Origin: Gliomastix tumulicola
Lineage: Eukaryota; Ascomycota; Sordariomycetes; Hypocreales; Bionectriaceae
Assembly (NCBI GenBank): GCA_001599755.1
Contig: BCHX01000009.1
Coordinates: 682,001-746,000, forward strand
DNA: 64,000 bases
Direction: 5' to 3'
Shown here: positions 53,909-64,000 of the stretch, piece by piece
How positions within the stretch are numbered: the first letter of the stretch is position 1
How the letters are laid out: the number at the start of each line of letters is the position of its first letter
The notes under the pieces: model-generated
Database searches by the model: none
Seen by the model: only the letters and a program-made list of their open reading frames with translations
What the model was told of the DNA's origin: nothing
Translations under genes and position numbers: made by a program

Positions 53909-56900
53909 ATGTGTTCACACGGGGCTCATGGAGCTTCTCTAGCCGACGAGGCACGCTCGCCCGCTGCCACGACTGCGAAGCCGTATCCCCTCAGAGCCCC
54001 CGCGCCGGTAGGCAAGAAGATCACGTCGCTGTACAAGAAGCGTCTAGTCAACTTCTTCACCCCGGGCCAATGGGAGAAGGTCAACCTGATGGCGTAAGTG
54101 CGAGACTGCCTGGTGTGCATCCGGACCTACAAGCGTGTTAAGATGACTGACGGATCCAGCATGCTGAATCATGGTACATATTCCGAGCCTCCGCACGTAC
54201 AGCTGGCTGTCTGGGACGCACCAGGCACCACACGACCTACATTCCTGGAAGCTACCGCCGACTCGAACTCATATAGAAAGACGCAGGTCGGCGAGTCGTT
54301 TGGTCCGTCTTGGACCACACACTGGTTCAAGTGTACTCTTTCTCTGCCCGACGCGCTCTGCAATAAGGACACTCACGTGGAGCTGCATTGGGATTGCAAC
54401 AATGAGGCCACGGTCTGGACAGCCCAAGGCGAACCTCTCCAAGGCTTGACTGGGCGTGGCGAGCGCGTCGAGTGGATTGTTCCTGATTCCTTCAAAGATG
54501 GCAAGGAGCATGTGGTCTATCTTGAGATGGCGTGCAATGGCATGTTTGGAAACGGACCAGGTCGACCGATCTTCAAGAACAACGCTGGGGGTGACTCAAT
54601 CCAGCCACCAGACCAGGAGAAATTCTTCAAACTGTCCCAAGCCGAGCTTGTTGCCGTCAATGTGCAAGCGAGGATGCTGCATGTCGACTTTGGTATTATC
54701 CACGATGCCGCTACCGAGCTTCCTGAAGATACCTGGGAGCAGCACGAGGCCCTGAATGTGGCGAGCAGAATCATCGATACGTTCAAAATCGGAGACGACA
54801 GTTCTATAATTGCGTGTCGCAAAATCGCCGCGGAGTATCTCGGGGACAAAATCGACTCGGCCACCGTCTATGACAGCGCTCTGGACCGCCGGCCTACGAT
54901 CTATGCGATTGGCCATTGCCACATTGATACTTGCTGGCTTTGGCCTTGGGAGGAGACGAAGCGCAAAGTTGTCCGCTCCTGGTCCAATCAGTGTGATTTG
55001 ATGGACAGGTATCCAGAGCTCAATTTTGCTTGCTCACAAGCTCAGCAGGTTAGTATAAGGATGCCCGCCCTGTAGGGACGTCTCCCAAGGACTGACTTCC
55101 AACTATGCATAGTTCAAATGGCTCAAAGAGATTTATCCGTACGGCTGGGAAAGAGTCAAGGCCAAGGTCAAGGCGGGACAGTTTCACCCCATTGGCGGAT
55201 CCTGGGTCGAGCATGATACCAATCTCCCTTGTGGCGAGTCGCTGGTGCGCCAGTTTCTTTATGGACAGCGTTTCTTCGAGGCCGAGTTCGGCTTCCGTTC
55301 CACGACATCATGGCTACCGGATACGTTTGGCTTTTCCTGCCAGATCCCCCAAATCTGTCGGTTGGCTGGGATGACAAGGTTCATGACGCAGAAGCCTTGC
55401 TTCAACAGTGTCAATGAGTTTCCTCACACTACTTTCAACTGGTGCGTTACCCTTTGGCCACTGACAGATCCAGAACGCAGAAGCTGAGAAAACACAGGGT
55501 TGCTCTCGATGGCAGTCAGGTCATCTGTCATATGCCACCGTGCAAGACGTACACCGCCGAGGGCAATTTCGAGAATATCACCCGAAGCATCTCGAACCAT
55601 AAGTCCCTAGATCAGGACAACACAGCACTAATTGCTGTAAGTCAATGAGAATGATGATGGGAGACTGTCTCCTTGCCATCGTGTTGGGAAGATTATGTAC
55701 TAACCAATGCTGGCTTTTAGTTTGGAAAGGGTGATGGCGGAGGTGGCCCAACCTGGCAGCACATGGAAAGACTCAGACGACTTCGAGGTATGGCTGATAC
55801 GATGGGAGTCATCCCGCGTGTGCATGCTGGCGCGACTGTCGATCAATTCTTTGATCGTCTGGAAGAAAAAGCGTCCAGCCTCGTGACCTGGTACGGGGAG
55901 CTGTACTTCGAGCTTCATCGTGGTGTATACACTACTCAGGCTCGCACCAAGCTTCACAACCGCAACGTTGAGCGTCTTCTTCACGATATTGAGCTTTTTG
56001 CAACTATTGTCTCTGTCTGGGACAAGGAGTACAAATATCCGAAGAAGGAACTCGATGAGATGTGGCAAGGAGTCATGCTTTGCCAGTTTCATGATTGTCT
56101 TCCAGGCACAGCCATTGAAATGTGTTATGACGACTCAGAAAAGGTGAGAGTCACCCTGGAAAGATGCTTCTCTGCTGTAAGGAGTATATTAACATCGAAA
56201 CAGGTATACGCTAATGTCAAAGAATCTGGCACTATGCTTCTTGAGCAGGCTTTCGGGGTGCTTGGCATCAAAGAAGTTGAGGGAGCCAGCGTGTCAAACC
56301 TTGAGTCTGTTTTTGCGCTGAACACCCTATCCTGGCCACGAACTGAGTTGATTGAGATTTCCGATTCTGAGGCAGTCCTCGCATCTGGTCAAGGTCACAG
56401 GCTGGCTATTGATGCGTTCCGTCCTGCTTCAGACAACCAGAAAGATGTCACAGTGCAAGAGATTGCAATGGGCGTATTTCAGCTTGAGAACAGTCAGCTT
56501 ACCGTCAAGGTCGAGGACGGATGCATAACTTCGGTCTACGATCGTCAAGCCAAACGGCAGGTGTTGTCCGGAAAGGCTAACCAGTACGTCATTTTTGATG
56601 ACAAGCCAGTCTACTGGCAGGCATGGGATGCCGAGGTCTACCATCTCGACACGAGAGGGGAGCTCCGCAGTACCTCGACAGCCATATACGAAGACAAGGG
56701 ATATCGTGCGAGCTTGGTGACGGAGACTCAGATCAGCGAGACCAGCTCGATCAAGACGATTATTTCCCTGACTGCTGCGATCAATGAGCAGCCCTCCTCC
56801 ATTGAATTCACAGCAGATGTTGACTGGCACGAAACAATGAAGTTTCTCAAGGTCGAGTTTCCAGTCCAAGTTCGAAACACGGAGGCCTCGTACGAGACGC

Positions 56901-57620
56901 AATACGGCATCATTAAGCGTCCAACTCATTACAACACATCGTGAGTCCCCTTTTTTACAGCTGCACCCTTTGATCTCCCGATCAGCTAATCTTACGATAT
57001 GAAGCTGGGACATGGCCAAGTTTGAAGTTTGCTGCCACTCGTTTGCGGATCTGTCTGAACACAACTATGGAGTTTCTATCCTCAACGACAGCAAGTATGG
57101 CTTTGCCACGGTTGGAAATGTCATGAGGCTATCACTTCTGAGGTCGCCCAAGGCACCAGATGGAAACGCAGACATGGGACGACATCGAATTCGTTGGGCC
57201 ATGATGCCTCACCGCGGAGGACTGGGTGCCCAGACTGTCCAGGCCGCAAGGAACTTCAACAACCCTCTTCGACTCTTTAGGGCCGAGAATAACATGCGTA
57301 GCGACTTATCTAAGGCGCCTATTGTACTGAAGGGCGATGCAAACCTGGTTCTGGATTGGATCAAACGCGGCGAAGACGACGAAGACGTGTCAACGGACAA
57401 TTTGCCGAGGCGTGGGGAGCAGAACATCATTGTGCGAGTCTATGACGCGGTGGGTGGCATGGGGAGAGGGACCATCGAGACGACATTTGCTGTCAAGAAG
57501 GTCTTCAAGACGAATATCCTGGAGGACGATCTCGAAGAGATTGTAGTTCAGGACGGCACTTTTGAGATTGTCCTGGCCCCATTTGAGGTTTCCAGCTTCC
57601 GCTTGGTGCTCGAGTCATGA
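53909..57620 (+). CDS. GH38 alpha-mannosidase, vacuolar/cytosolic Ams1 type
   Basis: Seven exons: 53909-54093, 54160-55048, 55113-55441, 55498-55636, 55721-56143, 56204-56940 and 57005-57620, giving 1105 residues. The intron 56144-56203 is 60 nt with no in-frame stop and is easily missed; removing it gives YDDSEKVYANVKESG. The junction at 55441/55498 restores FNWVALDGSQVICHMPP. Catalytic features: the zinc-binding HIDTCWLWPWEETKRK block (residues about 310-325), and the nucleophile Asp in SWLPDTFGFS. No signal peptide is present. Ams1-type enzymes trim alpha-mannosides of free N-glycans and reach the vacuole by selective autophagy. This is probably a housekeeping glycan-turnover gene rather than a plant-polymer enzyme. 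The last intron ends in GAAG, an acceptable AG acceptor. Confidence 0.9.
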
Positions 57621-57724
57621 AGAGGACAGATGAATACGACAAAGACGATAGAATATAATACTGGAATCACGCATAGCTGCTCGCCTCGACTCTGACGTGC
57701 AATCCTAAAACACATCCTCCTCAG

Positions 57725-58905
57725 CTAAGTCATCATGCTGCTGACGAAGTCCCGCAGAATATCCTCCTCCGCGGCGTATCCAGGCCTTCCGACCTCTCGA
57801 AGAATCTCCTCTGCTCGAGCAATCGGGCCCGGGGCATATGACAGATCTCTGCCTGGGAGGTCTTGATCATTTCCCCGTACAAGATCCGGGCGCTGCGGGA
57901 ACAGGTTTTGTACCTTATGGCGCACATCGTTCCAGGTCCTGTTGTAGCAATAGGAGAAGATACGCTCCTGGCGAATGCTATCCAAAGCAAGAGCTGCAAC
58001 AAGTAGGCGTGCTGAGTCTTGGACATCAGTGAAGAAGGCTGTCATATCGTTAGATTGCTTGTCTTTTGTGATGCGCGCGCGCGCAGTGTGAAGAGATATA
58101 CTTTACCTAGTTGAAGGCCGATCTTTTCCCAGTCACCGTGCAGGGCACTCTTGAGCTGACCATTTGAAGATGTTGAAGACGTATTTATGTGCTCTGAGTC
58201 CAGAACGCGACCAAATTGGCCGTCTGGGACAACACAGTTGGCGACAAAAGGTGGGTTGTGCTCCTTGACCCAGGCCCAGAATGCGAGCTCGGCTGACGTC
58301 CGTCCGGCGCTATAGATATCCACCATTCTATCGAAGGACTGATCTTGCGATGCTTTGCTAGCCTCGGCTATGGCTTCGTGATTGAAAGTATCGACAGTGA
58401 GCTCCAGAGGCTCCTTGCCATATTCGACGGTAGTGACGGCTTTGGAGCTGGAGCTGAGGACGTAACGCTTGACGCCTGCCCGAGCTGACGACTCAAGAGA
58501 GTTAATGACGCCACTGACCATGGGCTTTATCACATTCGCTGGTTCCAAATCGAAGATGGTCGGCATGGATGGGTAAATAACTCCGGAAACTCCTACCGAC
58601 ACTCGCGTTTTAGCAAAAAAAGCCTCGCAAATTCATCAAAGGATCTCCAACACACCTTCAAAAGCCTTGTCAAACGCCCCTGGGACCTGAAAATCGGGCA
58701 CTTCAACGACTTCCAGCTTGCCCGGCCACCTTTCATCAAAGAGCTTGTGCATCCATCCACGGTGCCTCTCCACATCCCGGACCGTGCCGCGAACTCGGTA
58801 TCCAGCTTCTAGGAGCTTTTCACAGGTTTCGATGGCCATGTACCCATTGGCACCAACCACGGCCACAACATGACCAAAAGGAATGGAAGGATTAGTGATG
58901 CGCAT
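57725..58905 (-). CDS. Extended SDR (cinnamoyl-CoA/dihydroflavonol-reductase-like) with Lys-to-Arg in the catalytic motif
   Basis: Exons 58905-58656, 58592-58107 and 58038-57725 (donors GTGTGT and GTAAAG) give 349 residues. The N-terminal Rossmann motif is VVAVVGANGYMAIETCEKLL, and RGTVRDVERH is the usual NADP-contacting strand. YVLSSSSKAV holds the catalytic Ser. The expected Y-x-x-x-K motif reads YSAGR followed by TSAELAFW; the codon is CGG, so the general-base Lys is replaced by Arg. The family reduces aldehydes, ketones or acyl-CoA with NADPH. The change may lower activity or reflect a different role. The gene is convergent with the mannosidase, with 104 bases between stops. Confidence 0.75.
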
Positions 58906-60745
58906 ATTGGATTGTCGTTGATGTGACTGAAAGTATCGGTGCTTGGCTGCTTCTGCTATGCTCGGAACGAAGGAAGCAGCGCCATCTCGCTTTTATGTGA
59001 AAGGCTGAATGTGGTCTCGTCATGGGAGAGGAGGGCGTTAAAGGTAGGCTTACAAATGTGATACTCACCTAAGCATTGAGGCTATGAGATTTATCAGCAG
59101 TTCAGCACAGAATGGAAAACACGGTGCATCAGTGGAGATGTAACGCACCTGGAACTCCGAGTGCCGTCAAGAGATCTGACACTCACGGTACGGTGCGTAG
59201 TACTTATCACTCCTGAATATCGCGCAAAGAAAATAGTAGAAAGGTAGCCATGCGACCAAAAGTTCCTAAATGCGTGACTTTGATCGACATATCTGCGCGC
59301 CATTGGCAGTTCTTAGCTAGTAGCTTGCTTGGGTGACAGAAGAGCGCGAAGACGTCGGCTGAGATGCGCCCTCTTGGCATTTTGTGGTTGAGAGGATCTC
59401 GCTTCACCCTGACGGAAGTATTCGATGTGGATTATTGGCCTCTTCATCGGTACTGAGCGTGGTCTAGATAATACTGCAAGCTCGCGTCACAGCTTATTCG
59501 TAGGGCTTTTTCGCATCTGATTTTACTGGACAGGAATGGACAAGTTGGTGATTAACTAAAAGGGATCACATGACAATGAACGCTTGCCGAAAGCCGCTTC
59601 GTGTTCCACTGTCACGATTCAAGAGCCGGGGTTTGATTAGATTGCATTTCCAGGCTTCAGTGTCATGATTCTAGTCGGGAACTGGCGCCCTGGAGCAGGT
59701 GGCATTCGATATGCCCTACTGCATATCGATAGAGATACAAGGTCCCTTGGAAATCATCGGAGTCGATAACTCGTACAGATCAAGGAGATGTATAGACCTG
59801 CCCAAGCAGAAGTCGCACATTCACGATCGATATTAACAAGAATGCAGCGAGGCCTGACGAGACATAGTCATATACCTATCACCTCTAACTTTGGGCGATA
59901 TGACATATGCACCTGGTTTTGGGGAAGTATAGTAGTCTGATGAGTCACTTCAAAGCAGGGTCCCCTGGCAAGACCCGAAGTGATGGCCATCGACCCCTGG
60001 GCAGCTTGAAGGAATCACACATGGTATCGACGCCTTAGATGGCGCGGGAAGTCGGAGCATCTCTCTTCTGACACCCCGGCTACAAGTATTAAATGTATAC
60101 GACGTTGGCTCGGGAAAACTATGTCATTGTCAGGTCGCCATACCAAAGGCCATAGCGACGAATGCCAGCTATCCAATCGTGCAATATCAATCCAACGCAT
60201 GCTGCTTTCTCCTTTCGATTAATGGACCGATGTTTCATAAATGCGTCGCATGACTACCAAGTATTGTATGGCCTTTCTGAGACTGCCACTACCATGAGAA
60301 GCCTGGCTGTTCAGCCCTTGGCTGACCCCTGCTTCGTCATTATTATTCTTTCGGCTAAATGACACCCGGGCTGTCCACCAATAGCCGCTTACCCGGCGGA
60401 GATATCAACGGCACGTTCCAGACTCAATGTTTTACGCAGGCATCTGTTATTTCTTTTTTAAAAGGACCCGAGAAGTCCGGGGTCTAAACGAAATGAGATT
60501 TTCCGCAGATTCACCCGGGATCATGAGCTCCAGGGCAACGGAATAAAAGATCCTGACAGATCCTCCAGCGAGGCGGGGGCGTTGTTGGTCTTCCCCATGC
60601 CCCTCACTTTTCGGCGCGTTGTTCGGGGCGTGCTCCGCAGGGGGTCATGTCGAAGTGAGGACGAACATTCTACTTATAGTAATGTTTTGTGAGAGACGAA
60701 GCCGTCATGCAAGATGCTCTCTCTACACAGACTTTGATTTGCATC
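58906..60745. other. Divergent intergenic region upstream of lyase-like gene
   Basis: 1.84 kb between the divergent SDR and lyase-like starts. It contains a GGCTAAA word at 60353-60359, about 390 bases upstream of the lyase-like ATG. No credible coding ORF was found. Confidence 0.5.
60353..60359 (+). promoter_or_regulatory. Single XlnR/Xyr1-type word upstream of lyase-like gene
   Basis: GGCTAAA about 390 bases upstream of the ATG. It is a single copy, so only weak evidence. Confidence 0.25.
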
Positions 60746-60751
60746 ATGAAG
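60746..60751 (+). other. Six-base first coding exon
   Basis: ATGAAG followed at once by the GTGAGC donor; the acceptor TTAAAG is at 60802-60807 and a GCTGACC branch is near 60787. Standard ORF finders would start the gene inside exon 2 and lose the signal peptide. Confidence 0.6.
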
Positions 60752-62041
60752 GTGAGCAACGATTCCGCCATGATAACTGATTTGATGCTGACCATCCTTT
60801 CTTAAAGACTATTCCCGTGCTCCTCACCACGGCGCTATGCCTACCAAGCTTGATCCACGGTCAAGTCGGGCCCTTTTTCCCAGTGGACAAAGACGGTGCC
60901 GCAGATGTTAAATTCACCAAGGAGTTCAACTATGATTTCAAGCATCCCGGCATCGACTTTTCCCACGATGATTTGGAAAGAGTTCGCAAAGGGGTCGCTG
61001 ATGGGAAGGAACCGTGGAAGTCGGCATGGGAGAAGTTCAGCCAGGTCAAGGAGGCGCAGGCCAACTACACCATGAGCCAGCCGATGGAAGAAATCAGTCG
61101 AGGGACAGTCACTACAAACCGCGGCTTTGAGAATGATGGCATAGCCGCCTTGTACAATGCCATCGCTTGGTATATCACCAAGGATGATGACCATTTCAAC
61201 AAGTCTGCTACTATCCTCAATGCCTGGGGCACAACTCTGAAGCGATTCACAGGCCTCGACAATTCCCTAGGAACACATGGAAGCCTCAACTTTATCAACG
61301 CTGCCGAAATTCTGAAGTGGGAGGGCGGCTGGGTTGAAGAAGGGGAGAAATATCAAGGAAGCTCGGGTTTTGCCGGCATGGTATACCGGGTTCTGGCACC
61401 CAATGTTGTGGCTATCGGCCAATCAAACTACGGCATCGCCATGGTGCATTCTCTTCTTGCCCTTTCCGTCTATCTCGAGGATGTCGTCATGTGGAACTAC
61501 GCCATGAACGAGTTTCAGAACAATGTCTGTGGTGGAATCAAGGGTCTCATTCACCGCAAGACTGGCCAGAACTCGGAGTCAGGGCGGGATCAAGGTGAGT
61601 AACTCCAGCGATATTTGTTCTCCGTTGAACTGATAGCTTTTGACCCGGACTCTGTGCTGACTTGCCGTACCTACAATAGCCCACGCTCAATTTGGTCTCC
61701 AGATTGGTATACAATCTTCCATGATTGCCTGGAATCAAGGATATGATCTCTTCAAGTACGAGAACAATCTTTTGCTCAGGGGCTTGGAGTACACTGCAAA
61801 GTATAACGTCAACGAAACCGTTGAATACGACCCGAGGTACGCTCGATGCAACAGCAGACTTGTCGCTGGACCGTGGCCTAAAATCTCGGACATTCATCGA
61901 GGCCGTTTGGACACTTGGTGGAGCATGGCCTATGACATCTACACACATGTCAAAAAGCAGCGCATTCCGTGGATCACGAAGCTGGTAGAGTCAGACACGT
62001 ACGTGTCTGATCCATACACGATGCTGATGTACAGTCGTTGA
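60746..62041 (+). CDS. Secreted alginate-lyase-fold protein (putative uronan lyase)
   Basis: Exons 60746-60751 (only ATG AAG), 60808-61594 and 61680-62041 (donors GTGAGC and GTGAGT; acceptors TAAAG and AATAG) give 384 residues. The short first exon supplies Met-Lys to the signal peptide MKTIPVLLTTALCLPSLIHG; without it no in-frame ATG precedes the hydrophobic core. Family landmarks: GIDFSHDDLERVRKGV, FENDGIAALYNAIAWYITKDD, GSLNFINAAEILKWEG, HRKTGQNSESGRDQAHAQFG (catalytic-cleft block) and SSMIAWNQGYDLF. These match the alpha-helical alginate_lyase domain that fungi carry in many secreted copies. Polysaccharide lyases of this fold cleave uronate-containing chains by beta-elimination; some fungal ones act on glucuronan. 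The actual substrate is not known. Confidence 0.75.
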
Positions 62042-63081
62042 GGACTTAAGTTAGACTGGCCGTATGGCCGGAGCGAAACATGGTTAGACAGTCAATAGAA
62101 TGAGTCAGTAGAGGCTTACTCTCTAACACCCAAAGCTGTGGACTCCTCTGATGTGTTGAGGCTATTTCTACTCGTTATATTAATCTATCCGAATTACGGA
62201 AATCTCCTTAAACCTTGCCTTTGTTTGAAGGTCGATGAAGTATTCTGGCCTTTCCGAGACCATCGTGCCATTTCATCCCTCAGCATCTACATCATCACGT
62301 TCATCTGAAAGAACTCCCAGCATCAAGTCAAGATGTTACCGTTGTTGCTAAGACCATGGCGTCTTACCTTTTCCCGTTGAGGCAATGAGATCCGGATACC
62401 AAGCCGGGCAAGATTCCGGTCCGCCACCGATGACAACCTCCGCACAGCTGCTTCAACCTCCCCACTGTGCTCGTGTGGGATGTGGCGGGGNCTGGGGTTC
62501 TTGACCAATATGCCCCGCTTTGTTTGTGTGCACAGTGATCTGAAAAGTGACGTTGTGCAGCCGAAATGGCGGAGGAAACGGCGGCCAATGAGCCGCTCGG
62601 CACGCAACCGGGAGCTCGGCTTTCATCAGGGCATTCGGCTAGCTTTACAGTTCTGAAGCTAGCTTGCTGGCCCGTTTAGCCGGGCAGAAGTCTGCTCTAA
62701 GAATGCAATCCCTGCAACATAATGTGTCAGCTTCCTTTCTTCTACATATCCTTCTATATGATATGTGCATTTTTATTTCTATGTCTTCTTATGCTTTCTA
62801 CGGTGTAATCCACTACTCCTTGAGTTTCTTGTAGTCTTGAACTTCACAAATGATCAGAACCGTAAGAAATCCAAAGGTTACAGGTATATTAAAATCTCAA
62901 AGGAGTCAGAAAACTTCGTCACTTCTTAAAAGCTTGCTCTGTGGCATGCGCGGTAGACGTAAAACTTTGGAACAATGCATGTGTCGCTGAAGAACAGCTC
63001 GTAAATATTTATGATCACGATATATGTTCTTCTACCCCCTGATGAAGTCGTCTGTAGTCTCATCATCTTCTAAATCAGCCA
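62042..63081. other. Intergenic, convergent ends; one ambiguous base
   Basis: 1.04 kb between the lyase-like stop and the GH31 stop. It contains a single N at 62491 within a GC-richer patch. Open frames across it lack family features. No RNA gene was recognised. Confidence 0.5.
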
Positions 63082-64000
63082 TTAGTCGAAAAGAGACGCG
63101 AAGTTCTTCAGCGTAATCTTGGTCTTTCGTGCATCCAGTCTCAGCGGTCCATCTTCCGCATTCTTGCCATACACAAGGAATGTGGCCGGGACATCAAAGC
63201 CTTGGTGCTCAATAGTGACCCTCTTCTTCTGGGCATCGGTCTTCACCGTGATTCTGGATGTCTTCCCGTCATTTCCATAGTATGAGAAGCTTGAATGCTT
63301 GACGTGATAGCCCGGAAACACCTCGATCTCGACATGGGGCTTCCAATCCTCAATCCATTTCGCGTTGCCCTGGTGAATGTCTCCGGTAGGGATGACGCTC
63401 CCTTCTCTGACAAATGCGGGAATCTCATCAAGATTGGCGCGGACAGTGATATTCTGTCCGCCTTCGTAGACAGTGGTCTTGTTGAACCACTCCAGGTATC
63501 GCTCTCCTGTCGGGAAGTAGACGTTTCGAGAACTTCCTGCACCCACGATAGGTGCGACGAGAAATTCTTTACCAAACGCATACTGATCTCCAATAACATC
63601 GACTTTGGGATCGTTGGGATACTCAAGGAACAAAGCCCTCACGACTGGCACGCCGGACTTAGATGCAACCTTGGCGTAGCTTCGAAGGAAGGGAAACAGT
63701 CTGGTGTGAAGATCTGTGGACGCCTTGAGGTTATGCATCGTGGTGTTCCCATATGGAGGGTACCATGGGGACTTCCCCCGACCAATCTGAATCTCATACA
63801 TGGGACTGAAGGCGGAAAACATCATCCATCTAGCCCAAAGCTCGTCGTTGGGCGCTGTGCCAGGGCGGACGTAGCCACCCGTGTCAGAGCCCCATTGAGA
63901 GAAGCCGATGAGCCCAGACCGAATGGCGCTCAGGACGCTGATGCGTAGAGATTCCCAGCTCGAATTGGTATCCCCGTCCCAGATGGCCGTCTTCGACCGC
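63082..64000 (-). CDS. GH31 glycosidase, C-terminal part (5' end outside window)
   Basis: The frame is open on the minus strand from the right edge of the window to the stop at 63082, so only about the last 305 residues are visible. The barrel end shows TAIWDGDTNSSWESLRISVL, then SGLIGFSQWGSDTGGY, the GH31 block with the acid/base Asp, then RWMMFSAFSPMYEIQ and YEGGQNITVRANLDEIPAFVREGSVIP, followed by the C-terminal beta domain. GH31 includes alpha-glucosidases, alpha-xylosidases and others; specificity cannot be read because the nucleophile region and N-terminal domain are missing. N-glycosylation sites (NTT, NKT, NIT) suggest secretion. Visible part intronless. Confidence 0.85.
   Translation of the reverse strand, partial: RSKTAIWDGDTNSSWESLRISVLSAIRSGLIGFSQWGSDTGGYVRPGTAPNDELWARWMMFSAFSPMYEIQIGRGKSPWYPPYGNTTMHNLKASTDLHTRLFPFLRSYAKVASKSGVPVVRALFLEYPNDPKVDVIGDQYAFGKEFLVAPIVGAGSSRNVYFPTGERYLEWFNKTTVYEGGQNITVRANLDEIPAFVREGSVIPTGDIHQGNAKWIEDWKPHVEIEVFPGYHVKHSSFSYYGNDGKTSRITVKTDAQKKRVTIEHQGFDVPATFLVYGKNAEDGPLRLDARKTKITLKNFASLFD

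Noticed and set aside
28689..62041. Reading the whole region as one secondary-metabolite cluster because of the P450, exporter and reductases
   Set aside because: No polyketide, peptide or terpene backbone synthase lies in it; the NRPS is 20 kb away and of siderophore type.
62323..62607. Minus-strand ORF of about 94 codons spanning the ambiguous base
   Set aside because: Contains an undetermined codon, no family features, and adjacent frames are equally open.

Overview
This is a 64 kb piece of a filamentous ascomycete genome (Pezizomycotina). Genes are broken by short introns of about 55-105 nt with GT...AG ends and CTAAC/CTGAC-type branch sites. Zn2Cys6 regulators, NmrA-type reductases, MFS permeases and secreted carbohydrate-active enzymes are typical of this group. 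I could not assign a genus. All family calls come from motifs read by eye; no database search was run. Exon joins were chosen so that the frame is kept and the family motif is restored, and they are listed in each entry.

Layout. (1) 1-7.9 kb: the 3' part of a large NRPS ending in A-T-C-T-C-T-C, the architecture that closes ferrichrome/ferricrocin-type siderophore synthetases. (2) 8.6-11.4 kb: a DUF1479 (putative Fe/2-oxoglutarate oxygenase) protein with a 360-residue low-complexity N-terminus, followed by about 5 kb without a convincing gene. (3) 16.4-23.2 kb: a glycine-betaine locus of a choline-oxidase-like GMC enzyme and a divergent betaine aldehyde dehydrogenase, both with C-termini that resemble peroxisomal signals, plus a Zn2Cys6 regulator. 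(4) 24.3-28.5 kb: an AflR-like regulator, an unrecognised 153-residue protein and a cytochrome P450, all on the minus strand. (5) 28.7-64 kb: a long run rich in glycan-degrading functions. It holds a GH79 beta-glucuronidase, an S10 carboxypeptidase, a seven-exon Zn2Cys6 regulator, a fumarase/adenylosuccinate-lyase-superfamily enzyme, NmrA-type reductases, a CE3-like esterase with a CBM1, a TRI12-like MFS exporter, a GH115 alpha-glucuronidase, a MAL-type sugar permease, a GH38 alpha-mannosidase, an SDR with an altered catalytic motif, a secreted alginate-lyase-fold protein, and a GH31 enzyme cut by the right edge.

The most interesting reading of region 5 is a fungal locus for uronic-acid-decorated plant glycans. 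GH115 would remove (methyl)glucuronate from xylan, the CE3 esterase would deacetylate xylan, GH79 would remove glucuronate from other side chains, a lyase-fold protein could attack uronan, and a permease and regulators are close by. XlnR-type GGCTAAA words precede three of these genes, including a perfect tandem pair upstream of the esterase. The genes are on both strands and mixed with unrelated ones, so co-regulation is a hypothesis. Other notable items are a 15-nt micro-exon inside a zinc-finger coding region, a 6-nt first coding exon, and a palindromic element with a diverged second copy 12.5 kb away.
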